This document shows positions 25,139 through 32,751 of a stretch of DNA of 45,157 nt, one piece after another (position 1 is the stretch's first letter; the number at the start of each line of letters is the position of its first letter). The translations under genes and the position numbers were made by a program. The stretch is from Flavobacteriaceae bacterium. Its GTDB lineage: Bacteria; Bacteroidota; Bacteroidia; Flavobacteriales; Flavobacteriaceae. The stretch covers positions 1 through 45,157 of the forward strand of contig JAQWNN010000050.1 of assembly GCA_029268555.1 (NCBI GenBank), in the 5' to 3' direction. Under the pieces are notes generated by a model. That model was given only the letters and a program-made list of their open reading frames with translations, searched no databases and had not been told where the DNA came from.

Positions 25139-27295
25139 TTAATAGACTGGAACAAAGTCCAAAAAACGTTTAATTAAATCAACTTTTTTAACTCTTATTC
25201 TTAATGGGTCCCCTAATTGAAAAACCCTTTTTGTGCGATGTCCTATTAAGGCATGTCTCTCAACATCAAAATAAAAATAATCTCCATTTATATCTATCAC
25301 TCTTATCATACCCTCACACTTGTTTTCTATTAGTTCGATATAAAGACCTCTTTCGGTAACTCCAGAGATTACCCCTTCAAACTCCTTCCCTATTTTATCT
25401 TCCATGAAAACCATTTGCATGTATTTAATAGAATCACGCTCAGCTTTTGTTGCGAGCTGTTCTCGCTGAGAACTATGTTCACAAGCTTCCTCAATTAAAT
25501 TTCCTGATTCTGATTCGCCACCATTTAAATAGGTTTGAAGAAGACGATGGACCAAAATATCAGGATAGCGACGAATTGGTGAGGTAAAATGAGTATAATA
25601 AGAAAAGGCTAAACCGTAATGACCTATATTTCGTGTGGTATAGACTGCCTTTGACATACACCTAAGCGTTAAGGTATCTATTAAATTTTGCTCTCTCTTC
25701 CCTTGGCAAGCATTTAATAGACTATTAATTTCTTTACTAATTTTCTTTTCAGAAGGGTTGAACGAATATCCGAAAGAGCTTACTGTTTGCTTTAAGTTGG
25801 CTAGTTTTTGTTCGTCGGGGACGTCATGTATTCTGTAAACAAAAGGCCTTTTTTTCTTTTTATTACCAATGAACTCTGCCACTTTACGATTGGCGAGCAA
25901 CATAAACTCCTCAATTAGCTTATGTGCATCTTTTGATGTTTTAAAAAAAACTGATTCCGGTTTGTTTTCCTCGTCAAGACTGAAACTAACTTCGACACGA
26001 TCGAAACTGATGGCTCCTGATTTCATTCTTTTTTTTCTTAAAAGTTTCGCTTGATTGTCAAGTGTTTTGATTGCATTAAGAACATTTTTAGGGACACTAT
26101 AACTTTTTTTGCTTAAAGATGCGCTTGCGCTAATTACAGGCAGATTAGTTTCTAACATAGATTGTACTTCTTCGTAAGCAAATCTATAGTCTGAAAAAAT
26201 AACTGTTCGTCCGTACCACTCTTCGATTACTTTTCCTGTGTTGTCTAAAGTGAAAACAGCAGAAAAAGTAAGCTTTTCTTCTTGAGGTTTTAGTGAGCAC
26301 AATCCATTTGAAAGAACCTCTGGAAGCATGGGAACAACACGGTCTACAAGATATACAGATGTTGCTCGATCATACGCTTCTGTGTCCAATTCTGTTTTTG
26401 GTTTGACATAATGAGACACGTCTGCAATATGAATTCCTACCTCTATCCTTCCTTCACCTAAGTCTTTAAAAGAAAGAGCGTCATCAAAATCTTTTGCTGT
26501 TTTTGGATCTATTGTAAATGTTAGTGTTTCCCTGAAATCTTTTCTTTTTTCTATTTCTTCTTTTTCAATCTCAACAGAAGATCGTGACGCCTCATTAATT
26601 ACTGATGTTGGAAATTCATAGGGCAGTCCATAATCGTGAAGAATAGCATGAATTTCTGTTTCACTTTCACCTGCTTTTCCAAGAGATTTTATTATTTTTC
26701 CATGTGGTGCATCTTTTTTCTCTGCCCATGATTTAAAAACTACTACAACCTTTTCGCCGTCTCTATAATCATTTATATCTTCTCTTTCTATAAAGAAATC
26801 TGTGTAAATACTTTTATTTCTAATATTTACAAAAGCATAGTCATTCTTTTTTTCTAATACTCCAACGTACTCTTTTTTTGCTCTTCTAATTATAACCTCT
26901 ACATGGGCCTCGAATTTATTTTTTTTTCTATGAACACTTAGTTCAACAAGATCGCCGTCAAGAGCTTTATTCAAATGTTTTTTAGGTACCACTAGCTCTT
27001 CATCAAAAGAATCTAATGAAACAACTCCTTTTCCTGATGGAATAATTCGTAACTCTGCTTCTTCTGTTTTAACTCTCGTTTTATTTAATAAGTATTTCCC
27101 TCTCTGTTGGGAAATAAGGATCTCTTTTTTTTTTAAATGTGATAGTAACCGGATTATATTATTTCTCCCTTTAGTATCACGAACGTCAAGTTTTGCGGCA
27201 ATTTGTTTATAATTTAAAATAGTATGAGAAGTGTTTTTAAAAACCGAAAGTATTTTAGCTTCTAATTTTTTTAATTCTTTTTGTTTTTTTGGCAT
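25139..27295 (-). CDS. rnr: ribonuclease R
   Basis: Processive 3'-5' exoribonuclease of the RNB family, 718 residues. An N-terminal winged-helix region (about 1-70) is followed by cold-shock domains, the RNB catalytic core with TIDPKTAKDFDDALS and the HIADVSHYV motif, and a C-terminal S1 domain (about 635-715). The catalytic aspartates are present in DPKTAKDFDD. It handles structured RNA decay and stalled-ribosome mRNA. Its promoter sits in the AT-rich gap to the right. Confidence 0.97.
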   Translation of the reverse strand: MPKKQKELKKLEAKILSVFKNTSHTILNYKQIAAKLDVRDTKGRNNIIRLLSHLKKKEILISQQRGKYLLNKTRVKTEEAELRIIPSGKGVVSLDSFDEELVVPKKHLNKALDGDLVELSVHRKKNKFEAHVEVIIRRAKKEYVGVLEKKNDYAFVNIRNKSIYTDFFIEREDINDYRDGEKVVVVFKSWAEKKDAPHGKIIKSLGKAGESETEIHAILHDYGLPYEFPTSVINEASRSSVEIEKEEIEKRKDFRETLTFTIDPKTAKDFDDALSFKDLGEGRIEVGIHIADVSHYVKPKTELDTEAYDRATSVYLVDRVVPMLPEVLSNGLCSLKPQEEKLTFSAVFTLDNTGKVIEEWYGRTVIFSDYRFAYEEVQSMLETNLPVISASASLSKKSYSVPKNVLNAIKTLDNQAKLLRKKRMKSGAISFDRVEVSFSLDEENKPESVFFKTSKDAHKLIEEFMLLANRKVAEFIGNKKKKRPFVYRIHDVPDEQKLANLKQTVSSFGYSFNPSEKKISKEINSLLNACQGKREQNLIDTLTLRCMSKAVYTTRNIGHYGLAFSYYTHFTSPIRRYPDILVHRLLQTYLNGGESESGNLIEEACEHSSQREQLATKAERDSIKYMQMVFMEDKIGKEFEGVISGVTERGLYIELIENKCEGMIRVIDINGDYFYFDVERHALIGHRTKRVFQLGDPLRIRVKKVDLIKRFLDFVPVY

Positions 27296-27313
27296 CTAAT
27301 TTATAGCTTGAAT

Positions 27314-27321
27314 CAAAGGTA
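27314..27321 (-). promoter_or_regulatory. -7 promoter box of rnr
   Basis: Minus-strand TACCTTTG, a perfect TAnnTTTG match, 18 bases upstream of the rnr ATG. No TTG at the usual spacing was found. Confidence 0.6.
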
Positions 27322-27341
27322 CAACAATCATATTCTTTAGG

Positions 27342-27759
27342 TTATTAACACTATTAACATATTATAATATGTTTTATTTATTTATTTGTAAAATATGATG
27401 GTATATATAGTTTGTTAATAGTGCTTAAATATTTTTATCCTTTTCTTTTGAGACTTCAATTTAAAAAAAAAACAAACATTTTTTTAATTACAATTCACAA
27501 TTCAACATATTCATAATCAACACATTACTTAACCTATATATACTATGTTCATATGTCTTTTTGTTAATAAAAAATTCACCTATAAGTCTTAAATGTTTTT
27601 AATAACGGGTGTTTTATCTGTAATCTTCTTTAGTATAATAAAGAACAAAAAAGTTGCTAATAGTTAATATTTTTTCGTAGCATATAATGTTTTAAATGAG
27701 CAAGAATTTTATTTATAGTTTGTAAACAACTATTTAATAAAGTAATTCACAGTTAATAA
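27342..27759. repeat. cluster of WTATTAACA 9-mers (DnaA-box-like)
   Basis: Two 9-mers stand in direct tandem, TTATTAACA at 27342 and CTATTAACA at 27351. Exact reverse complements of the second and the first occur at 27413-27421 and 27562-27570. AGTTAATAT (27662) and AGTTAATAA (27751) are one- or two-base variants. AT-rich DNA yields some of these by chance, so the exact pairs are the stronger evidence. Confidence 0.5.
27356..27373. repeat. 18-base perfect palindrome
   Basis: AACATATTATAATATGTT reads identically on both strands and overlaps the second 9-mer of the tandem pair. Each half, with its outer flank, matches the XerD-type half of E. coli dif at about 8 of 11 bases, but the halves are only four bases apart instead of six to eight. 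Confidence 0.6.
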
Positions 27760-27803
27760 ACAGGAGAGAAAGGTTTATTATTTTTACTTAAAAACAAGAA
27801 AAG

Positions 27804-28235
27804 ATGAGAGTAAGTATAGGTAATGATCACGCTGGGCCTCCGTATAAAGAAGAGATCGTAAGCTTTCTTGAATCAAAAGGACATGTAGTATATAATCATG
27901 GTACGAACACTCAAACCAGCGTTGATTATCCAGATTTCATTCACCCAGTAGCAGAAGACGTATCTTCACAAAAAGCTGACATGGGAATAATTATTTGTGG
28001 GAGTGGTAATGGTGCAGCGATGACAGCAAATAAACACAAGAAAATAAGAGCGGCTTTATGTTGGACAGATGAAATTGTTAGTCTTGCAAGACAACACAAT
28101 AACGCCAACATTTTAAGCTTACCGGCAAGGTTTGTTTCACTTAATCAAGCAATTAAAATGGTAGACACCTTTATTTCTACAAATTTTGAAGGCGGCCGAC
28201 ACCAAAAAAGAATAGAAAAAATTCCATGTAAATAA
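27804..28235 (+). CDS. rpiB: ribose 5-phosphate isomerase B
   Basis: A 143-residue RpiB/LacA/LacB-type isomerase of the pentose phosphate pathway. It opens with VSIGNDHAGPPYKEEI, has the catalytic cysteine in GIIICGSGNGAAM and the phosphate-binding loop of the same motif, and NANILSLPARFVS near the end. The GNAT gene begins one base after its stop, so the two are coexpressed. A weak -7 box (TATTTTTA, 27779-27786) lies upstream. Confidence 0.95.
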   Translation: MRVSIGNDHAGPPYKEEIVSFLESKGHVVYNHGTNTQTSVDYPDFIHPVAEDVSSQKADMGIIICGSGNGAAMTANKHKKIRAALCWTDEIVSLARQHNNANILSLPARFVSLNQAIKMVDTFISTNFEGGRHQKRIEKIPCK

Positions 28236-28236
28236 G

Positions 28237-28689
28237 ATGCTCAAATTCTTCTGTAAATCTTTTGGCCAACTTTCGCTTAAAGAAGCGCACGATTTATTCG
28301 AATTGCGCTCTGAAGTTTTTGTTCTAGAGCAAAAATGTGTGTATCAAGATATTGACGGTGAAGACCCTAACGCACATCATATATTAGGAAAAGACAGCTC
28401 AAATAAGATTGTTGCGTATGCTCGTATCTTACCTAAAGGGAAGCCATATGCATCTTTTGTTGCGATAGGAAGATTAGTTGTTTCACAAAAGATTAGAGGA
28501 AATAAGCACGGCCACAACTTAGTAAAAAAAAGCATAGAGGAGGCCTTTAAATTAGACAATAGGACACCAATCAAAATTTCTGCTCAAGCCCATTTAACTT
28601 CCTTTTATAATAAACATGGATTTATCCTAGATGGAAAAGAATACATAGAAGACGGAATATCTCATATTGCCATGATTTTGAAATCTTAA
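28237..28689 (+). CDS. ElaA-like GNAT N-acetyltransferase
   Basis: A 150-residue GNAT protein of the ElaA branch, recognisable by FELRSEVFVLEQKCVYQDID and the following acetyl-CoA-binding region IGRLVVSQKIRGNKHGHNLV, an RxxGxG-like variant (RGNKHG). Substrate unknown. It is separated from rpiB by a single base and its stop codon interlocks (TTAA) with that of the convergent rnpA. Confidence 0.9.
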   Translation: MLKFFCKSFGQLSLKEAHDLFELRSEVFVLEQKCVYQDIDGEDPNAHHILGKDSSNKIVAYARILPKGKPYASFVAIGRLVVSQKIRGNKHGHNLVKKSIEEAFKLDNRTPIKISAQAHLTSFYNKHGFILDGKEYIEDGISHIAMILKS

Positions 28690-29036
28690 TCTTTTTTTAA
28701 TGAAACAAACATGGTATCAATCTCCTCTTTTAAAACTTTAACGGACGGCTTCTCATTGCTTCTATAAGTTAACATTCCATATCCCTCAAAAAGCCTACTT
28801 TCATCTAACTTAGCTATAGCAACTCTCATTTGTCTTTTAATGCGGTTTCTATCAACCGCTTTTTTAAATAACTTTTTTGGGACAGAAACACCAGAATGAT
28901 AAATGCTTTTGTTTGGTTTCTTAATTGACAAGAGAAGTAATCTTTTGGACCTTATAACCTTACCTTTCTCGAAAAGTAAATCAATAGTCGATTTGCCTTT
29001 TAGCTTTTTAATTTGAACCCTCTTTCGAACTGACAT
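28686..29036 (-). CDS. rnpA: ribonuclease P protein component
   Basis: Protein subunit of RNase P, which matures tRNA 5' ends. It is basic, with the RnpA signature DRNRIKRQMRVA around residues 60-72. I start it at the ATG at 29036 (MSVRKRVQIKKLK, 116 residues) because earlier in-frame ATGs lie deeper in the upstream gene and add nothing conserved. It overlaps the M1 peptidase gene by 29 bases. Unlike the classical rpmH-rnpA order near dnaA, it ends an operon of hydrolases. Confidence 0.94.
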   Translation of the reverse strand: MSVRKRVQIKKLKGKSTIDLLFEKGKVIRSKRLLLLSIKKPNKSIYHSGVSVPKKLFKKAVDRNRIKRQMRVAIAKLDESRLFEGYGMLTYRSNEKPSVKVLKEEIDTMFVSLKKD

Positions 29037-30846
29037 AAAAATTATCATTTTTATCAATATCGGCCATCAACCCACTGGGGTCAAGAATAATTGTTTCTAT
29101 AGCCTCTTTTGAGCGATCCAGAATCAGATCATATTTAGGGTTGGCCCAAGCCCAATCCTTATGAGTCTTCCATTCAATCGAATATGTATTTTCTTTTTCT
29201 CCACGCATTAAGGATATCGGTATGTAATGAAGCTCAGTATCTCCATTTTTGTAGACAACCAAAATTTCTTGTGGCATAGGCATTAATTCTTTGCGTTTTA
29301 ATAAAACAACGCAGCCTTTTTCCTTATTTTCAACACCAGTTATGGCGTAGTCTATTTTATTTGTCGTTTGCGTCCAATCCGTTAGATACCACTGTAATTG
29401 AAGCCCAGAAACCCGTTCAGCAATTCTTCTTAAATCATTGGGCTGAGGGTGTTTGAATTGCCATTCTTTATAGTAGGTTTGCAAAGTTTCAAACAACTTT
29501 TCCTTTCCCATTATATATCCTAATTGCCCCAAAAAAACAGCTCCCTTACTGTACGCAGTACTTTCATAAGCGTAGTTGTGTTCATATCTGTTTGCATTAG
29601 TGCTTTGTGGCATTTCGACACCAGAAGCCGCCAGGTTAAAATAACCACGATAAGATCCTTCTAAAGGAAACTCCCGATTTTCCTTCAAAATTTCATTTTC
29701 TGCTAGTGTAGAGATAAATGAGGTAAATCCTTCATCCATCCACTCATGTTTTGTTTCATTTGTGGCCAAAACGTGTTGAAACCAAGAGTGCGCAAGCTCG
29801 TGAGCAGTAACACCAAACAAAGAGCCATACTTTCTGCCTCCGGTTATTAATGTTAACATTGCGTATTCCATTCCACCATCACCCCCCTGAACAACACTAT
29901 ATTGTTTATATGGGTAAGGACCAATCTTAGAATTAAAATATGCCATCAATTTGGCAGTATCGGGCTGAAGCTTCCTCCAGTTTTCAATAATTTCCGGATC
30001 GTTTTTATAGAAAAAGTGAAGTGTGACATCGTTTGGTCCCGGGAAAGTATCGTGGATATAATCAACATCTGCAGCCCAAGTAAAGTCGTGTACCTGGGGA
30101 GCAATAAAATGCCATGTGACTTTCCCCCTTTTTGACTTAGGCCTCTTTACATCAGCATAACCTTTTCCAATATCTTCGGCATTCTGAAGGTAGCCGCTTG
30201 CAGCAACAGTAAATTCTTTGTCCAGAATAATTTTAACATCAAAATCCCCCCAAACACCGTGGAATTCTCTACCCGTATATGGGTCAGAATTCCAACCATC
30301 AATGTCGTATTCTGCAATTTTTGGATACCATTGGGCCATAGAAAAAGCAACCCCCTCAGAGGAATTTTTGCCCGCTCTCCTAACAACATCTGGAACCTGC
30401 CCTTGGAAATTAAGCTCAAGGGTTGTGCTTTGTCCTGGTCCAAGTGGAGTATTTAAAGTAACTTCCAATATGGTTTCAGAATCTTCAGTTGATACATAAT
30501 GCCCGTCTTGGGTTACATTGGAGACCCTTAAGAAGCCCTGCTCTTCAACACTGAGCGAATCAACAGATACTTTGAAGCGACCATTTTTATCTGCGCTATT
30601 TTTTAGACGAACAGCCATTTCACTCCCAGGTTGAAACGCATTAAAATACAAATGGTAAAATACTTTATGTAGAGTTTCAGGAGAATTATTCGTATAAATC
30701 AGTTTTTGCGAACCTTTATATCGAGCCGTCTCTGCATCCAAAGACACACTCATTTTATAATCAACAGCTTGTTGCCAGTACTGGCCATTTGTAAAGTTAA
30801 AGGAGTAAAATAAAAAAACAGCAAGGATAAATGTTTTCACGGTCAT
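29008..30846 (-). CDS. M1 family metallopeptidase
   Basis: A 612-residue exported aminopeptidase-like zinc enzyme. Signal peptide about residues 1-21 (ending TNG), an N-terminal beta domain, GGDGGMEYAM as the exopeptidase (GAMEN-like) motif, and the zinc site TAHELAHSWFQH with the third ligand in MDEGFTSF at the expected distance. Probably trims peptides in the periplasm or at the surface. The preceding MBL gene ends 13 bases upstream and rnpA starts inside its 3' end. Confidence 0.93.
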   Translation of the reverse strand: MTVKTFILAVFLFYSFNFTNGQYWQQAVDYKMSVSLDAETARYKGSQKLIYTNNSPETLHKVFYHLYFNAFQPGSEMAVRLKNSADKNGRFKVSVDSLSVEEQGFLRVSNVTQDGHYVSTEDSETILEVTLNTPLGPGQSTTLELNFQGQVPDVVRRAGKNSSEGVAFSMAQWYPKIAEYDIDGWNSDPYTGREFHGVWGDFDVKIILDKEFTVAASGYLQNAEDIGKGYADVKRPKSKRGKVTWHFIAPQVHDFTWAADVDYIHDTFPGPNDVTLHFFYKNDPEIIENWRKLQPDTAKLMAYFNSKIGPYPYKQYSVVQGGDGGMEYAMLTLITGGRKYGSLFGVTAHELAHSWFQHVLATNETKHEWMDEGFTSFISTLAENEILKENREFPLEGSYRGYFNLAASGVEMPQSTNANRYEHNYAYESTAYSKGAVFLGQLGYIMGKEKLFETLQTYYKEWQFKHPQPNDLRRIAERVSGLQLQWYLTDWTQTTNKIDYAITGVENKEKGCVVLLKRKELMPMPQEILVVYKNGDTELHYIPISLMRGEKENTYSIEWKTHKDWAWANPKYDLILDRSKEAIETIILDPSGLMADIDKNDNFYVSSKEGSN

Positions 30847-30859
30847 GATTTTCTATGAA

Positions 30860-31720
30860 TTATAAACCACCAAAGTAAGATTTAAATTTAAAATGATTTT
30901 CCATTCGTATTCCCTTTTCAGTCTCTCGAAGAGATATTATCTCATGATGCGGATCGTGTTGTAAAAAGAGCAATGTATCTTGTTCAAACGCCTTTTTTAA
31001 AAGGAACTCTTTTTCTTGAAGCGACAATAGCGGACGTGTATCATAACCCATAATATAAGGCACGGGGATATGACCTACTGTTGGGACTAAGTCAGCTGCA
31101 TATAGTATTTTTCGATTTTTATAATCAAAAACAGGTAGCATCTGTTTCTCTGTATGTCCATTAATAAGCTGAATGGAAAAAGGGAAGGGTGTGTCCGATA
31201 TAAAGGGGCCGTTGTCTTCAATGAATCGAAGCCGACCACTTTGTTCCAGAGGGAGTAAATTTTCCGGCAAAAAAGACGCCTTTTCTCGTATATTGGGAAT
31301 AGTTGCCCATTCCCATTGTGATTTATGAACCCAAAAATGAGCATTTTTAAAAGCAGGAACCAAAGCACCTGAAGCCTTTCTATTTACAGCTCCACCACAA
31401 TGATCGAAATGCAAATGAGTAAAAAAAACATCTGTTATATCATCAGGATGAAAACCGGCTTTTGTAAGAGAACTCTTCAAAGAATAATTCCCCCAAAGGC
31501 CATAGTGTCGAAAAAAAGAATCATCTTGTTTGTTTCCCATACCGGTATCAACAAGCACAAGTTGATCACCATCCTCAACAAGAAGACAACGGGAAGCCAT
31601 TTCAATTCTATTTTTCAAATCAGAAGGATTAGTTCGCTCCCATAGTTCTTTAGGAACCACACCGAACATAGCACCACCGTCTAGTTTAAAATTTCCAGCC
31701 TCTATAGGATATAGCTTCAT
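30860..31720 (-). CDS. metallo-beta-lactamase fold hydrolase
   Basis: A 286-residue cytoplasmic MBL-fold protein with the dinuclear metal motif FFTHLHFDHCGG (HxHxDH), preceded by LVDTGMGNK. A further histidine at LINGHTEKQ and aspartate at YAADLVPT complete the site, and HDPHH lies near the C-terminus. The overall layout resembles lactonase-type MBL enzymes (AHL lactonase-like), but substrate cannot be inferred. Its ATG overlaps the stop of the SMP-30 gene, so the two may act on related lactones. Confidence 0.88.
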   Translation of the reverse strand: MKLYPIEAGNFKLDGGAMFGVVPKELWERTNPSDLKNRIEMASRCLLVEDGDQLVLVDTGMGNKQDDSFFRHYGLWGNYSLKSSLTKAGFHPDDITDVFFTHLHFDHCGGAVNRKASGALVPAFKNAHFWVHKSQWEWATIPNIREKASFLPENLLPLEQSGRLRFIEDNGPFISDTPFPFSIQLINGHTEKQMLPVFDYKNRKILYAADLVPTVGHIPVPYIMGYDTRPLLSLQEKEFLLKKAFEQDTLLFLQHDPHHEIISLRETEKGIRMENHFKFKSYFGGL

Positions 31721-32703
31721 TGTTTTTTAAGTTTAATTCTTGCTAGAACATCTGTGGAAGTCAGGTAAAGGTATTCTTCATTTGAATCAAATCCACAATT
31801 TGCAGTACTTTTTCCTGGCATTATTGTTCCTAAGTGGTTCCCCTCTTCGTCAATTAATAAAACTCCACCAGGACCTGTTGCAAAAACAACCCCAGAAGAA
31901 TGAACCTTAAGCCCGTCAAACAGACCATTAAGAGTTTCCCCCAAATTATTCCCATCAAAAAATATTCGTTTGTTAATTAACTTACCATTTTTAAGGTCAA
32001 AAGCAACGATAACACTATTCTTAGCGTCTGAATTACCTACGTAGACAACTTTTTCATCTTTTGAAAGTGAAATTCCATTTGGACGACGAAGAGACTTGTC
32101 CAGCAGCTCTATCCCTTCAGAAGAAGACCATTTATAGATTCCATTAAAACCAAGTTCTTTAATAGCATCTCTGTCCTGATTTTTTAAACCATAAGGCGGA
32201 TCAGTGAAGAAAAGCTCCCCTACACTATTAAATACAAGATCATTTGGACTGTTAAGCCACTTCCCTTTGTAATGATCAACCAAAATTTCATATTCTGGAG
32301 TTTCAAACGACCAATTTTTTAATCTTGCAATGGCGCGATTACCGTGTTGACATAGAATCAATTTATCATTATAATCAAGAGTTAAGCCGTTAGCCCCGTC
32401 ATTACTACTATGAGGCGCGTGATTTGTCATACCACTTGGATCTAGAAAAATTCGAAGCCCTCCTATTTCTGTCCATAGGTAGACTTTATTGTTAGGGACA
32501 TCTGTGAATAGCAACCCATTTAACCCGGGAACCCAAACCGGCCCTTCAGCCCACTGAAAACCTTTGGCTAAAACCTCAATTTTAGCTTGAGGGTCAACCA
32601 AAAGGTTCATTTTTGGGCTTAAGAACTCAACAGATCCAATTGTTAGTTGGCCCAAAAGGCCAATTGAATAAAAAAGTAAAATAACAGAAAAAAAACGATT
32701 CAT
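31717..32703 (-). CDS. SMP-30/gluconolactonase-family exported protein
   Basis: A 328-residue secreted six-bladed beta-propeller of the SMP-30/gluconolactonase/LRE group. A signal peptide (residues 1-18) is followed by AEGPVWVPGLNGLLFTDV with the metal-ligand glutamate, then SPNDLVFNSVGELFFTDPPYG and RRPNGISLSKDEKVVYVGN, the classic lactonase repeats with the conserved Asn and Asp ligands. It probably hydrolyses a sugar lactone outside the cytoplasm. It is first in the operon SMP-30, MBL, M1 peptidase, rnpA. Confidence 0.9.
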   Translation of the reverse strand: MNRFFSVILLFYSIGLLGQLTIGSVEFLSPKMNLLVDPQAKIEVLAKGFQWAEGPVWVPGLNGLLFTDVPNNKVYLWTEIGGLRIFLDPSGMTNHAPHSSNDGANGLTLDYNDKLILCQHGNRAIARLKNWSFETPEYEILVDHYKGKWLNSPNDLVFNSVGELFFTDPPYGLKNQDRDAIKELGFNGIYKWSSSEGIELLDKSLRRPNGISLSKDEKVVYVGNSDAKNSVIVAFDLKNGKLINKRIFFDGNNLGETLNGLFDGLKVHSSGVVFATGPGGVLLIDEEGNHLGTIMPGKSTANCGFDSNEEYLYLTSTDVLARIKLKKQ

Positions 32704-32725
32704 ATGTATTGAAATTTACTCTTAA

Positions 32726-32751
32726 AATACAAAATAAGCGTATTTTGTATT
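32726..32751. terminator. AT-only hairpin after SulP
   Basis: An 11-base perfect inverted repeat (arms AATACAAAATA and TATTTTGTATT, loop AGCG) overlaps the stop codon of the SulP gene and precedes the SMP-30 start. With almost no G/C in the stem it is a weak terminator at best, and a protein-binding operator is an alternative. Confidence 0.4.

Larger units (their letters stand above)
27296..27803. other. 508-base AT-rich noncoding gap, candidate replication landmark
   Basis: No credible coding frame on either strand between the divergent rnr and rpiB genes. The gap contains TTATTAACA-type 9-mers at 27342-27350, 27351-27359, 27413-27421 (reverse), 27562-27570 (reverse) and weaker copies at 27662-27670 and 27751-27759, an 18-base perfect palindrome at 27356-27373, long A and T runs, and the rnr promoter. 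The 9-mers match the DnaA box TTATCCACA at seven of nine positions or slightly fewer. Hand base counts suggest strand composition changes across this gap. An origin is my preferred reading, a terminus the main alternative. Neither is proven. Confidence 0.4.

Noticed and set aside
27350-27377. dif recombination site
   Set aside because: The XerC-side arm matches E. coli dif at only about 3 of 11 positions, and if the palindrome is read as two XerD-like arms the spacer is four rather than six to eight bases.
30147-30499. Three overlapping open frames antisense to or shifted within the M1 peptidase gene
   Set aside because: They lie entirely within a gene with clear family motifs and show no coherent protein features of their own.
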